Shown: positions 9,460 through 16,621 of the stretch, piece after piece
Position numbering within the stretch: the first letter of the stretch is position 1
Layout: each line of letters opens with the position of its first letter
Assembly (NCBI GenBank): GCA_943370175.1
Contig: CALRPU020000026.1
Span: 13,641 to 77,640 of the forward strand
DNA from: Ideonella_A intermedia_A
GTDB taxonomy: Bacteria > Pseudomonadota > Gammaproteobacteria > Burkholderiales > Burkholderiaceae_C
Reading direction: 5' to 3'
DNA length: 64,000 nucleotides
Made by a program: the position numbers and the translations under genes
The notes under the pieces: generated by a model
Told to the model about the DNA's origin: nothing
The model's database searches: none
Seen by the model: only the letters and a program-made list of their open reading frames with translations

Positions 9460-9978
9460 ATGACCATGGCGAGCAGCAGTCAGAAATTCATCGCGCGCAA
9501 CCGATCACCTCGGGTCCAGATCGAGTACGACGTCGAGCTCTACGGCGCCAAGAAGAAGATTCAGATTCCCTTCATCATGGGGGTCATGGCCGACCTGTCG
9601 GGTAAACCCGCCGAACCGCTGGCCCCGGTCGCCGACCGCAAGTTCATGGAGATCGATGTCGACAATTTCGACGATCGCCTCAAGTCGATGAAGCCCCGCG
9701 TTGCCTTCGCAGTGCCCAACACCTTGACCGGTGAAGGCAACATGAGCGTGGACATCACGTTCGAGAGCATGGACGACTTCACGCCGGAAGCGGTGGCCAA
9801 GAAGGTGGGCGCGCTCAACAACCTGCTGGAAGCGCGCAACCAGCTGAAGGACCTGCTCAGCTACATGGACGGCAAGGTCGGCGCCGAAGAGCTTCTCTCC
9901 AAGGTCTTGAACGACCCCGCCTTGCTCAAGTCGTTGGCGGTGGGCCCCAAGCCCGCTGACGAAGCGCCGGCCGCTTGA
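9460..9978 (+). CDS. tssB: Type VI sheath small subunit TssB
   Basis: The 172-residue protein matches TssB (VipA/ImpB): RVQIEYDVELYGAKKKIQIP near the N-terminus, LPFIMGV/ADLSG-type segment, and a C-terminal helical part (RNQLKDLLSYMDGK) that intertwines with TssC. A ribosome-binding site (CAGGAGACC) sits directly upstream; ATG at 9460 or 9466 could serve as start. TssB and TssC assemble into the contractile sheath. tssC follows 38 bp downstream, with a clear own ribosome-binding site. Confidence 0.95.
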   Translation: MTMASSSQKFIARNRSPRVQIEYDVELYGAKKKIQIPFIMGVMADLSGKPAEPLAPVADRKFMEIDVDNFDDRLKSMKPRVAFAVPNTLTGEGNMSVDITFESMDDFTPEAVAKKVGALNNLLEARNQLKDLLSYMDGKVGAEELLSKVLNDPALLKSLAVGPKPADEAPAA

Positions 9979-10016
9979 AGAACTCCCAAGACGTCATTGC
10001 TCTAGAAGGACAAGTC

Positions 10017-11507
10017 ATGTCGACCCAACAAGAGTCCGCCCAACCCACGGGTGCCGTCAGCGAACTCGATGATTTCGCTGCGCTGCTCCAGAAGGAATTC
10101 AAGCCCAAGACCGACCACGCCAAGTCGGCCGTTGAAACGGCAGTCCACACGCTGGCGCAGCAGGCACTCGCTGACACCAAATTGATCTCCAACGATGTCT
10201 TCAAGACGATCGAAGGAATGATCGCTGCCATCGACCGGAAGCTCAGCGAACAGGTCAACCTCATCATGCACCACGCCGACTTCACGAAGTTGGAAGGCGC
10301 CTGGCGCGGACTGCACCACCTGATCAACAACACCGAGACCGACGAGACCCTGAAGATCAGGGTGATGAACATCTCGAAGAACGAGCTGCACAAGACGCTC
10401 AAGCGCTACAAGGGCACGGCCTGGGACCAAAGCCCGATTTTCAAGAAGATCTACGAAGAAGAGTTTGGCCAGTTGGGCGGCGAACCTTATGGCTGCCTGG
10501 TGGGCGACTACCACTTCGATCACAGCCCGCCCGATGTGGAACTGCTGGCGGAAATGGCCAAGGTGGCCGCGGCGGCTCATGCGCCGTTCATTGCCGGTGC
10601 CTCGCCGACCACCATGCAGATGGAGTCGTGGGGAGAGCTGGCCAACCCACGGGATTTGACCAAGATCTTCCAGAGCGCCGAGTACGCGGGCTGGCGGTCG
10701 CTGCGCGAGTCCGAGGACTCAAGGTACATCGGTTTGGCCATGCCCCGCTTCTTGGCGCGCTTGCCTTATGGCGCCAAGACCAACCCGGTCGAAGGGTTCG
10801 ACTTCGAAGAAGAAGTTGAAGGGACCGACCACAACCGATACGTCTGGGCCAACTCGGCGTACGCGATGGCGACCAACATCACCCGGGCGTTCAAGCTGTA
10901 CGGCTGGTGCACGACCATTCGCGGCGTGGAGTCGGGCGGTGCGGTGGCCAATCTGCCCGTGCACAGCTTCCCGACCGACGACGGCGGCGTGGACATGAAG
11001 TGCCCCACCGAAATTGCGATCTCGGATCGCCGCGAAGCGGAACTTGCGAAGAACGGTTTCATGCCCTTGGTGCACCGCAAGAACAGCGACTTCGCTGCGT
11101 TCATCGGTGCCCAATCTCTGCAAAAGCCCGCGGAGTACGACGACCCCGACGCAACGGCAAATGCCAACCTTGCCGCACGTTTGCCGTATTTGTTCGCCAG
11201 CTCCCGCTTCGCGCACTACTTGAAGTGTATGGTACGCGACAAGGTTGGTTCATTTGCGACGGCGTCCTCGATGCAACGCGAGTTGCAAGACTGGATCATG
11301 CAGTTCGTGGATGGCAACCCCGAAACCTCTTCTGATGCCACCAAGGCCAGTCGGCCGTTGGCAGATGCAGAGGTGGTGGTTGAGGAAGTGGAAGGAAATC
11401 CAGGCATGTACACCTCGAAATTCTTTCTGCGTCCGCACTATCAGCTGGAAGGAATGAATGTTTCTTTGCGGCTGGTTTCGAAGATGCCGTCCAGCAAGGG
11501 GGCATGA
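10017..11507 (+). CDS. tssC: Type VI sheath large subunit TssC
   Basis: This is a complete TssC (VipB/ImpC), 496 residues from the ATG at 10017. That start has the ribosome-binding site AGAAGGA 7-13 bp upstream; a TTG at 9975 would overlap tssB. Typical segments are ALIHHADF-like LIMHHADFTKLEGAWRGL, RLPYGAKTNPVEGFDFEE and the C-terminal YTSKFFLRPHYQLEGMNVSL. It forms the bulk of the contractile sheath and is recycled by ClpV. It is the functional copy; the gene at the window start is a shorter, divergent relative. Confidence 0.96.
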   Translation: MSTQQESAQPTGAVSELDDFAALLQKEFKPKTDHAKSAVETAVHTLAQQALADTKLISNDVFKTIEGMIAAIDRKLSEQVNLIMHHADFTKLEGAWRGLHHLINNTETDETLKIRVMNISKNELHKTLKRYKGTAWDQSPIFKKIYEEEFGQLGGEPYGCLVGDYHFDHSPPDVELLAEMAKVAAAAHAPFIAGASPTTMQMESWGELANPRDLTKIFQSAEYAGWRSLRESEDSRYIGLAMPRFLARLPYGAKTNPVEGFDFEEEVEGTDHNRYVWANSAYAMATNITRAFKLYGWCTTIRGVESGGAVANLPVHSFPTDDGGVDMKCPTEIAISDRREAELAKNGFMPLVHRKNSDFAAFIGAQSLQKPAEYDDPDATANANLAARLPYLFASSRFAHYLKCMVRDKVGSFATASSMQRELQDWIMQFVDGNPETSSDATKASRPLADAEVVVEEVEGNPGMYTSKFFLRPHYQLEGMNVSLRLVSKMPSSKGA

Positions 11508-11514
11508 AGGGCAC

Positions 11515-11549
11515 GGGGGTGTTGCAGCACCCTCGCATTTGATTGTTTT
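11515..11549 (+). terminator. Hairpin with T-rich tail between tssC and hcp
   Basis: An imperfect stem pairs GGGTG (11517-11521) with CACCC (11528-11532), extended by two further pairs on the outside and a G-T pair inside, around a 4-nt loop. It is followed by a T-rich run (ATTTGATTGTTTT). It could be a partial terminator or a stabilising stem that sets hcp mRNA apart from the upstream operon. Structure is inferred by eye. Confidence 0.4.
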
Positions 11550-11575
11550 AGGGTATCGACTTCAAGGAGAGAATC

Positions 11576-12058
11576 ATGGCAATGGACATGTTTATTCAGA
11601 TTGGCGCGCTCAAGGGCGAGTCCAAGGACAAAGTTCACTCGGAAAAGACCGACGTTCTGGCGTGGAGCTGGGGCATGTCGAACTCGGGTTCGGCCCATGT
11701 GGGCGGCGGCGCAGGCGCCGGCAAGGTCAACGTGCAAGACCTGAACTTCACGAAGTACATTGACAAGACCAGCACTGAGTTGATGCTCGCGGCTTGCAAC
11801 GGCAAGCACTTCCCGGACGCCCTGCTGATCGTCCGCAAAGCGGGCGAGAAGCCGGTGGAATACTTGAAGATCAAGCTGACCGATGTCTTGATCACCTCGG
11901 TGAGCACCGGCGGGTCGGGCGGTGAAGACCGACTGACCGAGAACGTGAGCCTGAACTTTGCCAAGGTGGACGTTTCGTACATCCCCCAAAAGCAAGACGG
12001 CAGTGGCGACAAGGCGCTCACGATGACCTGGAACATTGCCGCGAACTCCAAGGACTGA
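11576..12058 (+). CDS. hcp: Type VI tube protein Hcp (TssD)
   Basis: The 160-residue protein is a canonical Hcp: MAMDMFIQI start, HSEKTDVLAWSWG, and the ring-forming beta-barrel segments ending in LTMTWNIAANSKD. It has a strong ribosome-binding site (AAGGAGAG). Hcp hexamers stack into the inner tube that is expelled through the sheath and can carry small effectors. The gene is flanked by a hairpin on each side (11515-11549 and 12109-12150), which suggests its mRNA level is set separately from the structural genes, as expected for a protein made in large amounts. Confidence 0.96.
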   Translation: MAMDMFIQIGALKGESKDKVHSEKTDVLAWSWGMSNSGSAHVGGGAGAGKVNVQDLNFTKYIDKTSTELMLAACNGKHFPDALLIVRKAGEKPVEYLKIKLTDVLITSVSTGGSGGEDRLTENVSLNFAKVDVSYIPQKQDGSGDKALTMTWNIAANSKD

Positions 12059-12108
12059 TGTTCGCTCAGCGCCCGCCCTTTGTCTTGGCTGGGCGCAAAC
12101 CAACGAGC

Positions 12109-12150
12109 AGCCCCGCACGCCGCTTCCGGCTGGCGGGGCTGTATTTCGTT
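12109..12150 (+). terminator. Probable terminator after hcp
   Basis: A strong inverted repeat pairs AGCCCCGC (12109-12116) with GCGGGGCT (12133-12140), and inside it GCCG/CGGC close a CTTC loop. A moderately T-rich tail (GTATTTCGTT) follows. It lies in the 128-bp gap between hcp and tagJ and would end or attenuate the hcp transcript. Confidence 0.6.
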
Positions 12151-12186
12151 GCGGGTTAACATCACCAGCGTCACGGAATCAGCATC

Positions 12187-13035
12187 ATGGCGACATTGAA
12201 TCTCGGATTTACGTCGGCAGACCCGGTGGGCCATTTGAAGGCTTTGCAGGACCAAATTCGCAAAGAACCCCAGCGCTCCGACCTGCGGATTTTTCTTTTT
12301 CAGCTGTATTGCGTCCTCGGCGAGTGGGGCAAGGCTGCAAACCAGCTGAATGCCATTGAGGAATTGGACAAGGAAGCCGAACCCTTGGTCAAAACCTACC
12401 GGGAGGCCGTGCGTTGCGAGGTTTACCGCAAAGGCGTGTTTTCAGGCGAGCGTGTGCCGCTGGTGCTGGGCGACCCGCAGAATTGGGTGGCCTTGATGAT
12501 GGAGGCTTTGAAGCTCGATGTGGCCAAACGGCACGCCGAGGCACATCAGCTGCGCTTGCAGGCCCTGGATTCGGCGCCAGCGACGGCCGGTTCGGTCAAT
12601 GGGGCTTCGTTCGAGTGGATTGCTGACGCGGATTCGCGCCTCGGTCCGATCTTCGAGATGATCATCAACGGCAAGTACTACTGGGTGCCGATGCAGCGCC
12701 TGGCCAAGATCGAGATCGAGGCCCCGGCTGATTTGCGCGACTTCGTGTGGACGCCGGCCACGATCACGCTGGCCAACGGTGGCACCAACGTGGCCTTGAT
12801 TCCCACCCGCTACCCAGGTTCTGAGCTCAGCGAACGCAACGACATCCGCTTGGCCAGGGCGACCGATTGGGCGGAATTGACCACCGACTCCTACGCCGGC
12901 CTTGGGCAGCGCATGTTTGCCACGCAGGCGTCGGACGTGGCCCTGCTCGACGTCCGGGAACTGAGCTTTGTCCTGCCTGCCGCGACCGAGCCCGTGATGG
13001 ACGGCCCGGCCGACGCGACGCCGAGCGATGGCTGA
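12187..13035 (+). CDS. tagJ: Type VI accessory protein TagJ (ImpE family)
   Basis: The 282-residue protein matches ImpE/TagJ: an N-terminal tetratricopeptide-like helical region (LRIFLFQLYCVLGEWGKA near residues 36-55, a TPR-type signature) and a C-terminal domain with GKYYWVPMQRLAKIEIEAP and PTRYPGSE. In Pseudomonas aeruginosa TagJ contacts the sheath subunit TssB and ClpV, and is found in only some T6SS types. It starts after the hcp terminator and overlaps the start of tssE by 8 bp, so it heads a tagJ-tssE-tssF-tssG unit. Confidence 0.92.
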   Translation: MATLNLGFTSADPVGHLKALQDQIRKEPQRSDLRIFLFQLYCVLGEWGKAANQLNAIEELDKEAEPLVKTYREAVRCEVYRKGVFSGERVPLVLGDPQNWVALMMEALKLDVAKRHAEAHQLRLQALDSAPATAGSVNGASFEWIADADSRLGPIFEMIINGKYYWVPMQRLAKIEIEAPADLRDFVWTPATITLANGGTNVALIPTRYPGSELSERNDIRLARATDWAELTTDSYAGLGQRMFATQASDVALLDVRELSFVLPAATEPVMDGPADATPSDG

Positions 13036-13528
13036 ACCCACGCTGGCGAGGGATCGCCTTTACCCCTCACTGTTGGATCGTCTGGTGGACGACGATCCCA
13101 CCCGAACCACCGAACCGCGCGACAACCGGGCCAACAGCACCAGCCGCTTGCGCGAGTCGGTCTTGCGGGACCTGAACTGGCTGTTCAACGCCACCCAGAA
13201 CAGCCAGGACCTGGACGATTACCCCGAGGTGCGGCGTTCGGTCGTGAATTACGGCCTGCCCGGCGTGTCGGGGCGCCCCGCGTCCAGCCTGGACCTCGTC
13301 GAATTGGCGCGCGCGCTTCGCGAGGCCTTGATCTTCTTTGAGCCTCGGCTGGTGCCTCACACGGTCCGTGTTTACGCCGCGCCCCGTGACGAGTCGTCGC
13401 ACAATGTCATCAGTTTTCGAATGGAGGCGCAGTTGTGGGCACAGCCGATCCCGTTGGAAATCTTCATGCGAACCGACATGGACCTGGAAAGCGGACAGAC
13501 GAGTGTCGTTGAAGCCTCCGGTCGCTGA
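13028..13528 (+). CDS. tssE: Type VI baseplate wedge protein TssE
   Basis: The 166-residue protein is a gp25-like lysozyme-fold family member, TssE. Typical features are LRESVLRDLNWLFNAT near residues 38-55, a DDYPEVRRSVVNYGLP block and the C-terminal VSFRMEAQLW-type strand (here VISFRMEAQLW). It is a baseplate wedge component with TssF and TssG. The start codon overlaps the 3' end of tagJ (13028-13035), which indicates translational coupling; tssF begins 65 bp downstream. Confidence 0.94.
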   Translation: MAEPTLARDRLYPSLLDRLVDDDPTRTTEPRDNRANSTSRLRESVLRDLNWLFNATQNSQDLDDYPEVRRSVVNYGLPGVSGRPASSLDLVELARALREALIFFEPRLVPHTVRVYAAPRDESSHNVISFRMEAQLWAQPIPLEIFMRTDMDLESGQTSVVEASGR

Positions 13529-13593
13529 CCGCCGTCCCGCACGTCCCCCGCCTTTGCCCCCACCCCACGAGATCCCAGCACCAGCGCCGGCCC

Positions 13594-15480
13594 ATGGATC
13601 CACGCCTGCTTGACTACTACCGTCAGGAACTCCTGCACATCCGCGAGGGTGCGGCCGAGTTTGCCAAGGAGCACCCCAAGATCGCGGCGCGTCTGGCCTT
13701 GGACGTCACCACGGCCCAAGGCGAGTGCGTTGACCCGTATGTTGAGCGCCTGCTGGAAGGCTTCGCTTTCCTGGCGGCTCGGGTACAGATCAGGCTGGAC
13801 TCGGAGTTTCCGCGTTTCACGCAGCACCTGCTCGAAATGGTGTACCCGGGGTTTCTGGCCCCAACGCCATCGATGTTGATCGTTCAGCTGGAGCCTGACC
13901 TGAACGATGCGGGCCTGGCCGCAGGCCTGAGGATTGCACGCGGCAACATGATGAATGCGCGGCTGCAGCCGGGCGAGCGCACCGCCTGCAAATTTGCCAC
14001 GGCCCACGACGTCCGCCTTTGGCCCTTGCAGGTTGCGGAGGCGCGCTACCAAAGCCACGTCACCGACGTGCCCCCGCCGGCGCTGACGATGGGGGGCTCG
14101 CCGCGTGCCTGCATCCGCGTCAAGTTCAAGGTGACGGCGGCGTTGAAGTCGAACCAGCTGGACCTGGATCGATTGGACCTTCACCTGTCCGGTGACGAGG
14201 GGGTGGCGCACCACCTCTACGAGCAGCTGTTCGCCAACTGTTGCGCGGTGGTGGTGCAGACCACCGCCCGGCGCAGCCCCAAGTTCGAGGTGCTGCCAGC
14301 GTCGGCCGTGCAGCCAGCCGGTCTCAGCGACGACGAAGCCTTGCTGCCCGTCTCGCCGCGCGCGTTCGCCGGGTACCGGCTCATCAAGGAGTACGCCTCC
14401 TTCCCGGAGCGCTTTCTTTTCCTGCAGGTGTCGGGCTTGAAGGCCGCACTGCACCGATTGGCGACCGACGAGTTTGAGCTGTTGTTCGTGCTCGACCGCG
14501 TCGACACCCGCTTGGAAAAGACACTCGACGCGACCAGCTTTGCGCTGCACTGCACGCCGGCGATCAACCTGTTCGCGAAGCGGGCCGACCGCGTGGAGGT
14601 GGGCCGCAGCGATCTGGAGCACCACGTCATCCCGGACCGGGCGCGCCCCATGGATTTCGAGGTATACAGCGTGACCTCGGTGGCGGGCTTCGACGAGTCC
14701 GGGTCTGCTGAAGCACGGGTCTTTCACCCGCTGTACGACCAATACGACAACAGCGACCAGACCCGTCACGGCTACTACAGCCTGCGCCGCGTGCCACGCT
14801 TGCTGTCGGAGGCCCAGCGCCTGCGTGGCCCACGCGCTGGCTACATCGGCACCGAACTCTACGTCTCGCTGGTCGACGTCAACGATGCGCCTTACCCGGA
14901 GTCGGTGTCGCAGCTGGGCGTCGAGATCCTCAGCTCGAACCGGGACCTGCCCCTGTTGATGTCGATCGGGACCAAGGAGGACTTCACCTTCGAGGACAAC
15001 GCGCCGGTCAAGGGCATCCGTTGCATCAAGGGCCCAACCCGGCCCGTGGCGCCCATTCTGGAGGGGCAAACGCCCTGGCAGCTGCTCAGCCACCTGTCGC
15101 TCAATTACCTGTCCATCTGCGACACCGACAGCCGGCAGGGCGCGGCGGCGCTGCGGGAGATCCTGGCGCTCTACGGCATCGACTCCCGATCGCGCCTGCA
15201 CAAGCACATCGACGGGGTCGTGTCGGTGAAGAGCAAGCAGGCCATCGCGCGGGTGCCGGTGCCAGGCCCGATCGCCTTCGGACGCGGCACGGAGATTTCC
15301 CTCACGCTGGATGAGCGTGCCTTTGAAGGCAGTGGCGTGATGGTGCTGGGCACCGTGCTCGAGCGGTTCTTCGCCCGTTACGCCAGCCTCAACAGTTTCA
15401 CGCAGCTTCGGCTGGCTTCTCAGACCCGCGGCGAGATCAAGCGATGGAAACCCCGGATCGGCCTGCGCGCGATCGCCTGA
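13594..15480 (+). CDS. tssF: Type VI baseplate protein TssF
   Basis: This is a full-length TssF (VasA/ImpG) of 628 residues starting MDPRLLDYYRQELLHIREGA, the family-typical opening. Internal segments such as DPYVERLLEGFAFLAARVQ and YASLNSFTQLRL near the end agree with the family. TssF pairs with TssG and TssE to make the baseplate wedges around the VgrG spike. Its 3' end overlaps the start of tssG by 37 bp. Confidence 0.95.
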   Translation: MDPRLLDYYRQELLHIREGAAEFAKEHPKIAARLALDVTTAQGECVDPYVERLLEGFAFLAARVQIRLDSEFPRFTQHLLEMVYPGFLAPTPSMLIVQLEPDLNDAGLAAGLRIARGNMMNARLQPGERTACKFATAHDVRLWPLQVAEARYQSHVTDVPPPALTMGGSPRACIRVKFKVTAALKSNQLDLDRLDLHLSGDEGVAHHLYEQLFANCCAVVVQTTARRSPKFEVLPASAVQPAGLSDDEALLPVSPRAFAGYRLIKEYASFPERFLFLQVSGLKAALHRLATDEFELLFVLDRVDTRLEKTLDATSFALHCTPAINLFAKRADRVEVGRSDLEHHVIPDRARPMDFEVYSVTSVAGFDESGSAEARVFHPLYDQYDNSDQTRHGYYSLRRVPRLLSEAQRLRGPRAGYIGTELYVSLVDVNDAPYPESVSQLGVEILSSNRDLPLLMSIGTKEDFTFEDNAPVKGIRCIKGPTRPVAPILEGQTPWQLLSHLSLNYLSICDTDSRQGAAALREILALYGIDSRSRLHKHIDGVVSVKSKQAIARVPVPGPIAFGRGTEISLTLDERAFEGSGVMVLGTVLERFFARYASLNSFTQLRLASQTRGEIKRWKPRIGLRAIA

Positions 15481-16469
15481 CACTGCTGCGCGACCTCGCG
15501 CAGCAGCCCCACGCCTACGGCTTTTACAGCGCGGTGCGGCGGCTCGAATGCGCCTACCCGGACAGCCCTCGGGTGGGCACATCGCGCCGCCTGCGCGACG
15601 ACCCGATCCGCATCGGGCAGGACGCAAGCCTGGCCTTTGCGCTCGCGACCGTCGCGAGCTTCGATTTGCCGCCCCAGGCACCGCCGCGCCTGCAGGTCCG
15701 GTTCACTGGGCTCACCGGACCCAATGGGCCCTTGCCCCTGCACCTCACCGAGTTCGCGCGCGACCGGCTGCGCAACCATGGTGACCGCACGCTGCTGCGT
15801 TTCCTGGACACCTTCCATCACCGTCTGTTCTCGATGTTCTACCGGGCTTGGGCCGAAGCCCAACCCACGGTCAGCCTGGACCGACCGAACCAAGACCCGT
15901 TTGGTGACCGATTGGCCTCGCTGGCGGGCTATGGCGGCCAGGCCACGCAGTCCCGAGACACGGTGCCTGATTTCTCCAAGCGCGCCCACACGGGCCTGCT
16001 GGCGAACAGTGTGCGCAATGCCGAGGGCCTTGCCCGCATCGTTGCGAACTTCTTTCGCATTCCGGCGCGGGTCGAGCAGTGGCAGCCGCATTGGATGCGC
16101 CTGCCGCCCGACGCCTGGACGCGCATCGGCGCGGGCCGCGAGAACGCGCGCTTGGGCGTCACCGCGGTGCTCGGCGCCAAGGTGTGGGACTGCCAAAGCC
16201 GCTACCGAATCGTGATCGGCCCGATGGCCCTGTCCGACTACGAGCGCTTTTTGCCGGGTCAGCCCGGGCTGGTGCGTCTGCGCGACTGGGTCATGAACTA
16301 CAGCGGCCACGAGCTGTCATGCGAGGTGCAGTTGCTGTTGCGGCGGGTGGAAGTGCCGCCGATTCGCCTGGGCGTGGTGGGCCAATTGGGGTGGACCAGC
16401 TGGCTGGGCAAACGCCCGCCGGCCACCCACCCGGACGCGGCGGACGAGCTCGTTCTCAAAGTGGTGTGA
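15444..16469 (+). CDS. tssG: Type VI baseplate protein TssG
   Basis: The 341-residue protein matches TssG (VasB/ImpH): YGFYSAVRRLECAYPD near residues 22-38, RIGQDASLAF, FTGLTGPNGPLPLHLTEF and the C-terminal LGQLGWTSWLG-type segment (here VVGQLGWTSWLG). It starts inside the last codons of tssF in another frame, so the two are translationally coupled. TssG completes the TssEFG wedge. After it a 152-bp gap with a candidate promoter precedes tssH. Confidence 0.95.
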   Translation: METPDRPARDRLTLLRDLAQQPHAYGFYSAVRRLECAYPDSPRVGTSRRLRDDPIRIGQDASLAFALATVASFDLPPQAPPRLQVRFTGLTGPNGPLPLHLTEFARDRLRNHGDRTLLRFLDTFHHRLFSMFYRAWAEAQPTVSLDRPNQDPFGDRLASLAGYGGQATQSRDTVPDFSKRAHTGLLANSVRNAEGLARIVANFFRIPARVEQWQPHWMRLPPDAWTRIGAGRENARLGVTAVLGAKVWDCQSRYRIVIGPMALSDYERFLPGQPGLVRLRDWVMNYSGHELSCEVQLLLRRVEVPPIRLGVVGQLGWTSWLGKRPPATHPDAADELVLKVV

Positions 16470-16499
16470 TGGGTTTCCCGCGCCAGGGGGGGCGGGAGG

Positions 16500-16528
16500 T
16501 TGTGTCAATCACTGGGCTCCCCTACAGT
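16500..16528 (+). promoter_or_regulatory. Candidate promoter before tssH
   Basis: TTGTGT (16500-16505) and TACAGT (16523-16528) are spaced by 17 bp, close to the sigma70 optimum, in the gap between tssG and tssH. The distance to the tssH start is 93 bp. Confidence 0.4.
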
Positions 16529-16621
16529 GCCCGGCGGGATGCAGGGCAGGCCATTGATCACACCGTGCCTCGGCCTCGTCGCACCGTCGAATGAACAGCC
16601 AGGATCCAAAGGAGAACCAGC

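Noticed and set aside
11511..11527. Possible sigma54 element (GGCACG...TTGCA) before hcp
   Set aside because: The spacing is two bases too long, and the same bases form the hairpin reported there.
13372..15681. Long minus-strand frame opposite tssF
   Set aside because: Shadow of tssF and neighbours; Arg/Gln/His-rich with no domain.
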